In this document: positions 1 through 12,315 of the stretch, piece after piece | Position numbering within the stretch: the first letter of the stretch is position 1 | Layout: the number at the start of each line of letters is the position of its first letter | Source of the DNA: Alphaproteobacteria bacterium | GTDB lineage: Bacteria > Pseudomonadota > Alphaproteobacteria > Sphingomonadales > Sphingomonadaceae | Reading direction: 5' to 3' | Assembly (NCBI GenBank): GCA_003241875.1 | Contig: QBLU01000006.1 | Coordinates: 12,893 to 76,892 of the forward strand | Length of the DNA stretch: 64,000 nucleotides | Notes under the pieces: model-generated | The model's database searches: none | What the model was told of the DNA's origin: nothing | What the model saw: only the letters and a program-made list of their open reading frames with translations | Program-made: the position numbers and the translations under genes

Positions 1-1
1 T

Positions 2-154
2 CTCGATGCCAGCCGCCGCGCCGCGCTGTTCGGCCGGCTGGCGGAGACCGGATCGCAAGTCTGGATGACCGGCACCGACCCGGCGTTGTTCGAGGCGGTC
101 GATCCTGCGGCAACCCGGCTGCAGGTCGTTTCGGGCCAGGTCGTTTCAGCCTAG
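2..154 (+). CDS. recF: RecF recombination mediator, C-terminal fragment
   Basis: Only the last 50 codons lie in the window; the gene begins upstream of base 1. The reading frame starting at base 2 runs to a TAG stop at 152-154. The tail holds LDASRRAALFGRL followed by QVWMTGTD, which matches the end of RecF, where the D-loop and the last strand of its ABC-type ATPase head lie. RecF loads RecA at gapped DNA. It is usually next to gyrB, and gyrB does follow here, but 3 kb away with four other genes between. The call rests on this short motif and the gyrB context. Confidence 0.72.
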   Translation, partial: LDASRRAALFGRLAETGSQVWMTGTDPALFEAVDPAATRLQVVSGQVVSA

Positions 155-186
155 CCGCTGCCGCAAAAGCCGGGCAGAGCGGCGCC

Positions 187-969
187 GTGCTTCGCCCCTC
201 CACCCATGCCGCGCTGGCGCTGCTCCTCGCCGCCGTCTGGTCGACGCTGGCGCTCGGCATCCTTCATGCGGCGGGGCCGGTGTGGAGCCTCTCCCCGCCG
301 GCGACCTGCCTCGGCAGCCATTGCTTCTGCGAACTGCCGCGCACCGGCCAGCTGCTGCTGCAGCCGGCGAACACGGTGTCGAGCCTGGGCTTCGTCATCG
401 TCGGCGCTTGGATCATGCTCGACGCGGTAAACGCCGGCGGGCGCGCGCTCGGTGTCGCGTCGACGCTGCTGATGGGATTGTGCGCCATCGTCATCGGCGT
501 CGGCAGCGTGCTGCTGCACGCGACGCTGACCCTGTGGGGCCAGTTCGCCGACGTCGTCGGCATGTACCTGCTCGGCAGCTTCCTGATCACCTGGGCCCTG
601 CGGCGAGTCCTCGGCTGCTCCGACGCCGTTGCGGCGGTGGTCTACGTCGCCCTCGCCGGGCTGTGCATCCTGCTGCTGTGGATCGCCCCCGAGACGCGGC
701 GCTGGCTGTTCGCGGTCGTGCTGGTCACGGCGATCGCGCTGGAATGGTGGCTCGCCCGGCCGCGCCGCCCTGGCGTGGTGCCGCCGCTGTTCCTCGCCGG
801 GCTGCTCGCCAACACCGTCGCCTTTGCGCTGTGGATCCTCGACCAGACCCGCATCGTCTGCGCCGCCGACAGCTGGTGGCAGGGCCATGCCGCCTGGCAC
901 CTGCTCGGTGCGGTGGCTGTCGCGTGCAGCTTTGCCTATTTCCGCGGCGAGGTCACCCGCCCCGCCTGA
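187..969 (+). CDS. Ceramidase-like CREST-family membrane hydrolase
   Basis: A 260-residue protein with about seven hydrophobic segments and a GTG start. It matches the alkaline ceramidase-like CREST superfamily: a CFCE motif after the first helix, NTVSSLGF, then GVGSVLLHATLTLWGQFADV, where Ser, His and Asp are the expected metal ligands, and near the end HAAWHLLGA, with two further His. CREST members cleave amide bonds of lipids in the membrane, and sphingomonads make sphingolipids, so a ceramide or related lipid substrate is plausible but not shown. It starts 32 bases after recF and faces a convergent small gene. Confidence 0.7.
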   Translation: MLRPSTHAALALLLAAVWSTLALGILHAAGPVWSLSPPATCLGSHCFCELPRTGQLLLQPANTVSSLGFVIVGAWIMLDAVNAGGRALGVASTLLMGLCAIVIGVGSVLLHATLTLWGQFADVVGMYLLGSFLITWALRRVLGCSDAVAAVVYVALAGLCILLLWIAPETRRWLFAVVLVTAIALEWWLARPRRPGVVPPLFLAGLLANTVAFALWILDQTRIVCAADSWWQGHAAWHLLGAVAVACSFAYFRGEVTRPA

Positions 970-1431
970 TCAGGGCTTGCCCGTTACCGTCCGGCTGTCG
1001 CTGCCCTGTACCCGGTCACCCGGCTCCAGCGCCTCGCCTTCGAGGTCGCGGTTGGCGACGTCGCGTTTGATGCTGGCGTCGAAATCGGCCTTGGCCTTGC
1101 CGCCCTGCTGGCTCGGATGGTCGCGATAGCTGGCGGCATCGTCGTCGGGGGCATCGCGGCGACTGGCGGCATGGTGATCGCCGCCGGCATCGCTGTTGGC
1201 GCCAGCCTGGCCGCCACCATAATAGCCCTGCTCCGACTGGCCGCCGCGGATCGGCTCGTCCTTGCCGGTCCCGGTTCCGTGCGCATTGGCATAGGCACCG
1301 CCACCGGACTGGCCGCCGGCAAAGCTGCCGCCATACTGGTCGGGACCCGCGCCCGGCCGGACGCCCATGACATGGTCGCGTCCCGTGTCCTTGCTCGGGT
1401 CCTGCGGCTCGTCCTTCGGTTGCTCGGCCAT
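970..1431 (-). CDS. Hypothetical Gly/Asp-rich hydrophilic protein
   Basis: A 153-residue protein with no membrane segment, no cysteine and strongly biased composition: repeated GGQ, GGG, DD and HH clusters up to about residue 110, then a charged C-terminal segment (KADFDASIKRDVANRDLEGE) that reads like the only conserved part. The ATG at 1431 is chosen because GGAG lies six bases upstream; ATGs at 1437 and 1470 are less well placed. It is divergent from the small gene at 1538 with 106 bases between. Composition resembles stress or desiccation-related hydrophilic proteins, but I recognise no family and assign no function. Confidence 0.55.
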   Translation of the reverse strand: MAEQPKDEPQDPSKDTGRDHVMGVRPGAGPDQYGGSFAGGQSGGGAYANAHGTGTGKDEPIRGGQSEQGYYGGGQAGANSDAGGDHHAASRRDAPDDDAASYRDHPSQQGGKAKADFDASIKRDVANRDLEGEALEPGDRVQGSDSRTVTGKP

Positions 1432-1537
1432 GTCCATCTCCGCTCGGTTGCTTTGAAGGATCAACGGCATGACGACGATATGGGTTCCGGAACTGGCAGC
1501 CGTTGTCGATCGTTGCTGATCCGAAGGAGTTCAACCG

Positions 1538-1789
1538 ATGATCGACAACAATGGCGACGACGAGCAGCCCATCAACGCGACGCCGATCGACGTGTCGCCC
1601 GAGGACGAGACGCCGGACGCCGATCGGCCGCTGGCAACCGATGTCGCCGGCATCCCCAAGGTACGCCCGGCCGGCCCCGACGCGAGCGGCGACAAGGGCG
1701 GCGAGCTTGCCGAAGATTGGGATGAGGTCGACCAGGCCGCGGACGAAAGCTTTCCGGCCAGTGACCCGCCGGGCCAGGGCGTCGGCTGA
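1538..1789 (+). CDS. Small acidic protein with DESFPASDPP motif
   Basis: An 83-residue acidic protein with a GAAGGAG ribosome site eight bases before the ATG. Its C-terminus, DWDEVDQAADESFPASDPPG, carries the DESFPASDPP signature seen at the ends of many short uncharacterised bacterial proteins. The rest is a proline- and aspartate-rich, probably disordered chain. No cysteine, signal peptide or membrane helix is visible. It is divergent from the Gly/Asp-rich gene at 970-1431, so the two hydrophilic proteins may share control from the 106-base gap between them. The function is not known to me. Confidence 0.7.
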   Translation: MIDNNGDDEQPINATPIDVSPEDETPDADRPLATDVAGIPKVRPAGPDASGDKGGELAEDWDEVDQAADESFPASDPPGQGVG

Positions 1790-1945
1790 GCGTCGGCCAA
1801 AGCAAAACCCCCGGCGTTATTTGTTTCGGTGACGATTTGAACCGTCGGCTCGTCGCATTTGCCCTGCCCTGATCGCTAATTCCCTCGCGTGCGCCGAACA
1901 TTACGCCTAAATTACAAGGCATTGATGCTGCGCCCGGGGGGGAAC

Positions 1946-5884
<3,939 letters not shown>

Positions 5885-5989
5885 GCGACATCTCCTGCAT
5901 GAAGGGCTGGATCGATGCCGGCGGGATGCGCCGATGTCGGCTGGCGCGAAATCCGTATCTTTACGAAGCCGTCGGTCGCCCGGAACGAC

Positions 5990-6017
5990 AAAAGGGAGCG
6001 AGGCAAGCCTCGCTCCC
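5990..6017 (-). terminator. Intrinsic terminator after the UrcA gene
   Basis: A perfect ten-pair stem, GGGAGCGAGG (5994-6003) with CCTCGCTCCC (6008-6017) and a CAAG loop. Read on the minus strand it is followed by TTTT, the form of a rho-independent terminator for the leftward UrcA gene ending at 6036. Confidence 0.85.
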
Positions 6018-6035
6018 CGGGTCGGGCATGCCGGA

Positions 6036-6368
6036 TCAGCCCTGGTAGGCGGGAACGACGGCGGCGACGTTGCGCTTCGCGCTGTTGATGGCATCGCGCA
6101 CGCAGCGCGTTTCGGCGGCGCGGGCGCTGACATTGTCGAGACCGCTGTCGCAGACCGTGCGGGCGGCCGACTTGATACGCATTTCGAGCGCTGCGCGGCC
6201 CGGGGCGTGGGCGAGATCGAGGTCGCTGTAGCTGACGGCGCGGCTGGCCGCCGTCACTTCGGCCGCTTCGACCGGACCGGCGGCGGCGAGCAGGCAGGTG
6301 CTGGCGAAAACGATGGCGGCGAAGCCTGCGGCAAAGTTGCGGCCGGTGGTGGAATCGGTGGTGAACAT
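6036..6368 (-). CDS. UrcA family secreted protein
   Basis: A 110-residue protein with an N-terminal signal peptide ending near VEAAE. The mature part carries VSYSDLDLAHAPGRAALEMR and AARTVCDSG, the signature of the UrcA family, small periplasmic proteins of alphaproteobacteria with two conserved cysteines (here in TVCDSG and ETRCVRD), probably a disulfide. Their molecular role is not established. The ATG at 6368 has GGGAG six to seven bases upstream. A terminator follows the gene and a sigma-54-like promoter sequence precedes it, so it appears to be a single-gene unit. Confidence 0.85.
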   Translation of the reverse strand: MFTTDSTTGRNFAAGFAAIVFASTCLLAAAGPVEAAEVTAASRAVSYSDLDLAHAPGRAALEMRIKSAARTVCDSGLDNVSARAAETRCVRDAINSAKRNVAAVVPAYQG

Positions 6369-6425
6369 GGTGGCTCTCCCTGAGTTTAGCGAAGCCCGGA
6401 CCACCCGACCTTCGACATACACTGC

Positions 6426-6444
6426 ATTGCATTTCCCGTGCCAA
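6426..6444 (-). promoter_or_regulatory. Sigma-54-like promoter for the UrcA gene
   Basis: On the minus strand the sequence reads TTGGCACGGGAAATGCAAT. GG and GC are 12 bases apart, as the -24/-12 elements of RpoN promoters require, with one departure (ATGC for TTGC) from the TGGCACG-N4-TTGC consensus. A start near 6415 would leave a leader of about 45 bases. The match is by eye and rpoN is not in the window. Confidence 0.4.
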
Positions 6445-6498
6445 GTGGCGGCAACGTCGGCTGATTGTGCAATATCAATGGGTTATATGGCTTCGCGC

Positions 6499-6526
6499 TT
6501 GCCAAGGACTGTATCGCCATTACAAT
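6499..6526 (+). promoter_or_regulatory. Possible -35/-10 promoter for the Rrf2 gene
   Basis: TTGCCA at 6499-6504 and TACAAT at 6521-6526 are 16 bases apart in an AT-richer stretch, pointing to the Rrf2 gene starting at 6640. The leader would be about 105 bases. Sigma-70-like boxes are short and this assignment is tentative. Confidence 0.35.
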
Positions 6527-6639
6527 ACACTCCGAAATGTTGGGAAAAACCACCTACGAATGGGACCGCGCCGCCAGCCGGTGACAACGCTCCAACGCTT
6601 GCCCGCTTGCGACGAGCCGTGCATAGACTGCCGCCAATC

Positions 6640-7065
6640 ATGCTCACCCAGCGGTCTCGCTATGCCCTTCGGGCGCTCATCTTCATCGCCAGGTCGGGGA
6701 GCATCGCGCCGGTGCCGATTTCGGTGATCGCCGCCGACCAGAAGCTGCCCCGCAAGTTCCTCGAGATCATCCTGCTCGACCTCAAGAACGGCGGCATCGT
6801 CGAAAGCTTCCGCGGCAAGATGGGCGGCTATCGCCTCGCCAAGCCGGCCAGCCAGATCAGCTTCGGCGAGATCATCCGCCTGATCGAGGGGCCGCTGGCG
6901 CTGGTGCCGTGTGTTTCGGTCAGCGCCTATCAGCGCTGTGCCGACTGCTTCGAGGAATCGACCTGCGTCATCCGCAAGATCATGCTGACCGTGCGCGACA
7001 ACACCGCTGCCATCCTCGACCATACCAGCCTCGCCGACCTGTCGCTCGACCGGCAGGCCGCCTGA
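6640..7065 (+). CDS. Rrf2 family regulator, likely of sulfur uptake
   Basis: A 141-residue winged-helix protein of the Rrf2 family: MLTQRSRYALRALIFIA at the start, a recognition region PISVIAADQKLPRKFLE and the wing GKMGGYRLAKP. Four cysteines (91, 100, 103, 109) lie in the C-terminal segment where Rrf2 proteins such as IscR and NsrR bind an Fe-S cluster; the spacing is CX8CX2CX5C. Family members sense iron-sulfur status, NO or cysteine supply. It is 115 bases upstream of the sulfate-binding-protein gene in the same direction, so control of sulfate uptake is a reasonable inference. Confidence 0.82.
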   Translation: MLTQRSRYALRALIFIARSGSIAPVPISVIAADQKLPRKFLEIILLDLKNGGIVESFRGKMGGYRLAKPASQISFGEIIRLIEGPLALVPCVSVSAYQRCADCFEESTCVIRKIMLTVRDNTAAILDHTSLADLSLDRQAA

Positions 7066-7114
7066 GGCCGGCGCCTGACGCTGGCAACAAAGCTCGGCTT
7101 TCAACGCTGGTAGG

Positions 7115-7154
7115 AGAATCTTATTGCCCATCACGGCAGTAGGAATAAGCTTTT
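7115..7154 (+). promoter_or_regulatory. Inverted repeat before the sulfate operon
   Basis: AGAATCTTATT (7115-7125) and AATAAGCTTTT (7144-7154) form an imperfect inverted repeat, nine of eleven pairs, with 18 bases between. It lies 27 bases before the start of the sulfate-binding protein. A possible operator for the adjacent Rrf2 regulator. Confidence 0.35.
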
Positions 7155-7180
7155 TGCATCGACGCCACGTTAGAGGGTCA

Positions 7181-8179
7181 ATGCACCACATCATCGCCTT
7201 GGCTGTTGCAATCGTCCTTGCGGTCCCGACGTTGGCCGCCGGTGCCCCGGTTGCCCTGCTCAACGCGAGCTATGATCCGACTCGGGAGCTCTACAAGGAC
7301 ATCAACGCCGGCTTTGCCGCCGACTGGAAGGCCCGCACCGGGACCGATGTCGTCATCAACCAGTCGCACGGCGGCTCGGGCAAGCAGGCACGTTCGGTCA
7401 TCGACGGGCTGGAGGCCGATGTGGTCACGCTGGCGCTCGCCTATGACATCGACGAGATCGCCAGGCGCGGCAAGCTGCTGCCGCTGAATTGGCAGACCCG
7501 CCTGCCGTACAACGCCGCCCCCTATTATTCGACGATCGTCTTCCTCGTCCGCAAGGGCAATCCCAAGGGCATTCGCGACTGGGACGACCTCGTCAAGCCG
7601 GGCGTCAAGGTCATCACCCCCAATCCCAAGACGAGCGGCGGCGCCCGCTGGAATTTCCTCGCCGCCTGGGGCTATGCGCAAAAGAAATACGGCTCCCCGG
7701 CCGCCGCGCAGGCGTATGTGACCAAGCTGTTCCGCAATGTGCCGGTGCTCGATTCGGGTGCCCGCGGCGCCACCGTCAGCTTTGCCGAGCGCGGGCTGGG
7801 GGATGTGCTGATCAGCTGGGAGAACGAGGCGCTGCTCGCCAGCCGCGAACTCGGTGCCGACCGCTTCGAGATCGTCGTGCCGTCGGTGTCGATCCGTGCC
7901 GAGCCGCCCGTCGCGGTCATCGACAAGGTCGCCGATCGCCACGGCACACGCGCGGTCGCGGAGGCCTATCTGCGCTATCTCTACACGCCCGCCGCGCAGG
8001 AGATCATCGCCCGCGACGGCTATCGGCCGCGCGACCGCGCTGTCGCCGCTCGCTATGCCAACCGCTTTCCCGACGTGCAGCTGTTCGAGATCGATCGCAA
8101 TTTCGGTGGCTGGCAGAAGGCCCAGGCCCGATTCTTCGCCGACGGCGGCATTTTCGACATGATCTACACCGGCGAATGA
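7181..8179 (+). CDS. sbp: Sulfate ABC transporter, periplasmic binding protein
   Basis: A 332-residue periplasmic protein with a signal peptide ([20 protein letters not shown]). It matches the Sbp/CysP family: [37 protein letters not shown], then [19 protein letters not shown], the loops that bind sulfate or thiosulfate by hydrogen bonds. The ATG at 7181 with GAGGG upstream gives a normal signal peptide; the in-frame codon at 7124 would add 19 residues before it. It leads a sulfur block (TonB receptor, CysT, CysW, CysA) and follows an Rrf2 regulator. Confidence 0.93.
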   Translation: MHHIIALAVAIVLAVPTLAAGAPVALLNASYDPTRELYKDINAGFAADWKARTGTDVVINQSHGGSGKQARSVIDGLEADVVTLALAYDIDEIARRGKLLPLNWQTRLPYNAAPYYSTIVFLVRKGNPKGIRDWDDLVKPGVKVITPNPKTSGGARWNFLAAWGYAQKKYGSPAAAQAYVTKLFRNVPVLDSGARGATVSFAERGLGDVLISWENEALLASRELGADRFEIVVPSVSIRAEPPVAVIDKVADRHGTRAVAEAYLRYLYTPAAQEIIARDGYRPRDRAVAARYANRFPDVQLFEIDRNFGGWQKAQARFFADGGIFDMIYTGE

Positions 8180-8256
8180 CCGGTACCGCCGCACCCCGAC
8201 CCTGACCATATCGGTGCCTCGGCACCGACTGGATGACTGCGCCCAAGGAGGATGCC

Positions 8257-10577
8257 ATGACGCTGCACGCCTTGATGCTGCTGACCGCCCTGACCATGCC
8301 TGCTGCGATCGCGCAGGCCGACGAACCTGCCGCCGACAGCGAGATCATCGTGACGGCGCAGCGCCGCGTGCAGAATCTCCAGGATGTGCCGATCGCGGTG
8401 TCGGCGGTCGGCGCCGCCCAGATCGAAGCCACCGGCAGCTTCAATGTCGCCCGGCTGACCCAGCTCCAGCCCTCGGTCCAGTTCTTCTCGTCGAACCCGC
8501 GCAACTCGGCCATCAATATTCGCGGCCTCGGCGCGCCGTTCGGCCTGACCAACGACGGTATCGAGCAGGGCGTCGGCCTGTATATCGACCAGGTCTATTA
8601 TTCCCGAATCGCCGCCTCCACGCTCGACTTCGTCGACGTCGACCGCATCGAGATCCTGCGCGGGCCGCAGGGGACGCTGTATGGCAAGAACACCACCGCC
8701 GGCGCCATCAACATCACCACCCGCAAGCCGAGCTTTGCCCTCGAGGCGCGCGGCGAGCTGACCTATGGCAATTTGGATTTCATCCAGGCCAAGGGCTCGG
8801 TATCGGGGCCCCTGGTGGCCGAAAAGCTGGCGGCTCGGCTCAGCGCGTCGTTCACCAAACGCCGGGGCACGTTGTTCAACGTCGTGACCGAACGCGATGT
8901 CAACGAGATCGACAATCTGGGGCTGCGGGCCAGCTGCTCTGGCAGGCGAGCGACTTCCTCGATGTCACCCTGTACGGCGACTATAACCGCCAGGATCCGG
9001 AGGGCTTTGCGCAGAACTACGTCAAGGTCGTGCCGACGGCCCGCGCCACCAACCGCCAGTTCGCCAATCTCGCCCGCCTGTCGAACTATGCACCGGCGAG
9101 CACCAATCCGTTCGACAGGCTCGTCGACGCCGATTCGACGCTGTCCGCGAAAAACGTCAACTATGGCGCTTCGCTGGTCGCCAACTGGGACATCGGGCCG
9201 GCCACGGTGACCGCGATCACCGGCTGGCGCAAATGGGACTGGCAACCCAGCAACGACCGCGATTTCACCAGCCTGCCGATCACGCCCCAGGTCAACAATC
9301 CGTCGCAGCAGGAACAATGGAGCCAAGAGCTGCGCCTGACGTCGAACGGCGACAACCGCATCGATTACGTCGCCGGGCTGTTCTACTTCCGCCAGAAGAT
9401 CGATACCCAGGGCATCCAGGTCCAGGGGCCGGCCGCCAGCCTGTGGACCCTGGGGCCGGTCAACGGCGCCGATCCGGCGCTGCTCGACGGCCTGCGGTCC
9501 GACAACGACATTCGCTACAAGAACGACAGCGCCGCCTTCTATGCCAAGCTGACGTGGCATGTGTCGGACCGCATCAGCATCGCGCCGGGCATCCGCGTCA
9601 ATTACGACAAGAAGGACGGGTCCTATCTTGCGACGGTCAGCGGCGGCCTGGCCAACCCGACGCCGGCCCAGCAGGCGTTGAAGAACAGCGTCCTGCAGAA
9701 CCAGAACTACCGGGCCGAATTCAGCGACTGGAACCTGTCGGGCGACGTCACCCTGTCGTGGAAGGCCAGCGACGATGTGCTCGCCTATGCCACCTATGCC
9801 CGGTCCTTCAAGTCGGGCGGCATCAACCTGTCCGGCCTGCCGACCCGCGCCGACGGCGTCACGCCCGCCACCGAACTGGCATCGGTGGCACCCGAAAAGG
9901 TCAACCATTACGAGATCGGGGTAAAGAGCCAGTTCCTCGACCGGCGCGCCACGATCAACGTCGCCGCCTTTCGCAGCGATATCGCGGATTACCAGGCAAC
10001 GGTGGTCAATGGCGCCATCGGGGTCGTCCGCGGCTACCTTGCCAACGTCCCCAAGGTGCGCAGCCAGGGCCTGGAGCTCGACGTGTCGCTGCGGCCGGTC
10101 GACAGCTTCGATGCCTATGTCAACCTTGCCTATACCGATGCCGAATATGTTTCGTTCCCGGGCGCGCCGCCACCGATCGAGCTGTCGGGCGGTGCCCTGC
10201 AGTTCGTCGATGCGTCGGGCGGGCGCCTGCCGGGCGTTTCAAGATACGCCATCAGCTATGGCGCCGAATACCGTATCCCGAGCGGCATCATCGCCGACGA
10301 CGGCGAATTCTACATCGGCGTCGACGGCACGCTGCGGTCGGATTTCTCCTCCAGCCCGACGCCGTCGACCGTGCAGAACATCGAAGGCTATGTGCTGACC
10401 AATGTCCGCGCAGGCTATCGCACCGATCGCGGCTGGGAGGTGTTCGGCTGGCTGCGCAACGCCTTCGACACCGAATATTTCGATTTCCTGACGGCGGCCC
10501 CCGGCAGCACCGGGCTCATCGTCGGCCAGCCGGGCGATCCGCGGACCTATGGCGTGACGGTCAAGGCACGATTTTGA
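8257..10577 (+). pseudogene. TonB-dependent receptor, frameshifted
   Basis: An outer-membrane receptor of about 773 residues when two frames are joined. The first frame carries a signal peptide, the TonB box-like EIIVTAQRRVQNLQDVPIAV and a plug domain with LRGPQGTLYGKNTTAGAIN; the second carries the barrel and ends in VTVKARF. The frames change at 8926-8930, where CGGGCC stands in place of an expected CGGGGCC; restoring one G gives LGLRGQLLWQASDF. AAGGAGG lies five bases before the ATG at 8257. The stop shares bases with the cysT start (TGATG), so it belongs to the sulfate operon. Either a recent mutation or a sequencing error in a G run. Confidence 0.85.
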
Positions 10578-11476
10578 TGGCGTCCGTCGCGCTGCCGATG
10601 GTTGCGTCTGCGCCCGACAGCAGGCAAGCCTTGGGCATGAGGCTGGGGATTTTGCAGCGGCAACGGTCGATCATCCCGGGCTTCGGGGTGACCATGGGCA
10701 TCACCGTGTTCGCCTTGTCGGTGATCGTGCTGATCCCCTTGTCGGCGGTCTTCATCACATCGGCCGGCCTCGGCTGGGACGGCTTTGCCGCCACGGCGTT
10801 TTCGCGCCGGGCCCTCGCTGCCTATCGGCTGAGCTTCGGCGCGGCGGCGGCGGCGGCGGCGATCAACGCCGTGTTCGGGCTGATCACCGCCTGGGTGCTG
10901 GTTCGCTATGACTTCACCGGCAAGCGGCTGGTGTCGGCGCTCGTCGACCTGCCGTTCGCGCTGCCGACCGCCGTCGCCGGCATCGCGCTGACGGCGCTTT
11001 ATGCCCCCAATGGCTGGATCGGGCGCTGGCTGGCACCGCTCGGCATCGACATCGGCTTTACCCCGCGCGGCGTCGTGGTCGCGCTGATCTTCGTCGGCCT
11101 GCCCTTCGTCGTCCGCACCGTGGAGCCCGTGCTCGCCGACCTCGGCGCCGATGTCGAGGAAGCCGCCGCCACCCTCGGCGCCTCGCGCTTGCAGACCTTC
11201 GTCCATGTCATCCTGCCGGCGATCAGCCCGGCCCTGCTGACCGGCTGCGCGCTGGCCTTTGCCCGCGCCGTGGGCGAGTATGGTTCGGTCATCTTCATCG
11301 CCGGCAACATGCCGTTTCGGTCGGAAATCGCGCCGCTGCTGATCGTGGTTCAGCTCGAGCAGTACAACACCGGCGGCGCCACAGCGATTGCGGCGACGAT
11401 GCTGGTCATCAGTTTCGTGCTGCTGTTCGGCATCAACCTGCTGCAGGGCTGGCAGCGCCGGCTGCGCACGACATGA
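10577..11476 (+). CDS. cysT: Sulfate ABC transporter permease CysT
   Basis: A 299-residue inner-membrane permease with about six helices and the EAA loop ([20 protein letters not shown]) that docks to the ATPase. Also typical are [16 protein letters not shown] and [18 protein letters not shown]. It pairs with CysW to form the sulfate/thiosulfate channel. A run of Ala codons (GCG repeat, 10838-10860) lies in its second helix. The ATG at 10577 overlaps the stop of the TonB receptor (TGATG); a second ATG at 10637 is possible, since the first 20 residues are not conserved. The stop overlaps cysW as ATGA. Confidence 0.93.
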   Translation: MASVALPMVASAPDSRQALGMRLGILQRQRSIIPGFGVTMGITVFALSVIVLIPLSAVFITSAGLGWDGFAATAFSRRALAAYRLSFGAAAAAAAINAVFGLITAWVLVRYDFTGKRLVSALVDLPFALPTAVAGIALTALYAPNGWIGRWLAPLGIDIGFTPRGVVVALIFVGLPFVVRTVEPVLADLGADVEEAAATLGASRLQTFVHVILPAISPALLTGCALAFARAVGEYGSVIFIAGNMPFRSEIAPLLIVVQLEQYNTGGATAIAATMLVISFVLLFGINLLQGWQRRLRTT

Positions 11477-12315
11477 GCGTGCCCGCCGCGACCGCCGAAC
11501 CGCGCTGGGTGCGCTGGCTGCTGATCGCGGTCGCGCTCGGTTTCCTGGCGCTCAACCTGGCGCTGCCGCTGGCCGCGGTCTTCGTGGAGGCGTTCCGCAA
11601 GGGCGTGGCGGCCTATGTCGCCGCCATCCGCGACCCCGATGCCCTGTCGGCGCTGCGGCTGACCTTGACCGTCGCCGCCATTGCCGTGCCGCTCAACATC
11701 GTCATCGGCCTCGCCGCCAGCTGGGCGATCGCCAAGTTCGATTTCCGGTTCAAGCCGTTCCTGGTGACGCTGATCGACCTGCCGTTCTCGGTGTCGCCCG
11801 TCGTGTCGGGCCTGGTCTATGTGCTGGTCTTCGGCATGCAGGGCTGGTTCGGCGAATGGCTGCGGGACAACGACCTGCAGGTGATCTTCGCGGTGCCCGG
11901 GCTGGTGCTGGCGACGATCTTCATCACCTTTCCGTTCGTCGCCCGCGAGCTCCTCCCGCTGATGGAGGAACAGGGCCGCGACGAGGAGGAAGCGGCGCTG
12001 TCATTGGGCGCGTCCGGGCTCAGCACCTTCTGGCATGTCACCCTGCCCAATGTGCGCTGGGGGCTGCTGTATGGCGTCCTGCTCTGCAACGCCCGTGCCA
12101 TGGGGGAGTTCGGCGCCGTATCGGTCGTTTCGGGGCATATCCGCGGCAAGACCAACACGATGCCGTTGCACATCGAGATACTCTACAACGAATACAACTT
12201 CGCCGCCGCCTTTGCCGTCGCCTCGCTGCTCGCCGGGCTGGCGCTGGTCACGCTGGTACTGAAATCGGCGCTGGAATGGCGCTTTGCCGGGCAGCTGGCG
12301 GGGAGAGGGCATTGA
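11473..12315 (+). CDS. cysW: Sulfate ABC transporter permease CysW
   Basis: A 280-residue permease that is the partner of CysT. It has six predicted helices, the signature [21 protein letters not shown] and the EAA loop [20 protein letters not shown], followed by [23 protein letters not shown], which is characteristic of CysW. The start overlaps the cysT stop (ATGA) and the end overlaps the cysA start, so the three proteins are made from one message in coupled fashion. Confidence 0.94.
   Translation: MSVPAATAEPRWVRWLLIAVALGFLALNLALPLAAVFVEAFRKGVAAYVAAIRDPDALSALRLTLTVAAIAVPLNIVIGLAASWAIAKFDFRFKPFLVTLIDLPFSVSPVVSGLVYVLVFGMQGWFGEWLRDNDLQVIFAVPGLVLATIFITFPFVARELLPLMEEQGRDEEEAALSLGASGLSTFWHVTLPNVRWGLLYGVLLCNARAMGEFGAVSVVSGHIRGKTNTMPLHIEILYNEYNFAAAFAVASLLAGLALVTLVLKSALEWRFAGQLAGRGH

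Noticed and set aside
151-900. Open frame of 249 residues on the minus strand inside the ceramidase-like gene
   Set aside because: High-GC antisense frame with no family features and low hydrophobicity; the plus-strand gene has conserved motifs.
1117-1725. Plus-strand open frame of 202 residues opposite the Gly/Asp-rich gene
   Set aside because: Shadow frame with Gly/Ala/Val runs; no ribosome site and it overlaps a gene with a good one at 1538.
10838-10862. GCG repeat in cysT as a possible mutable tract
   Set aside because: It is in frame and codes alanines within a membrane helix, consistent with ordinary high-GC coding.
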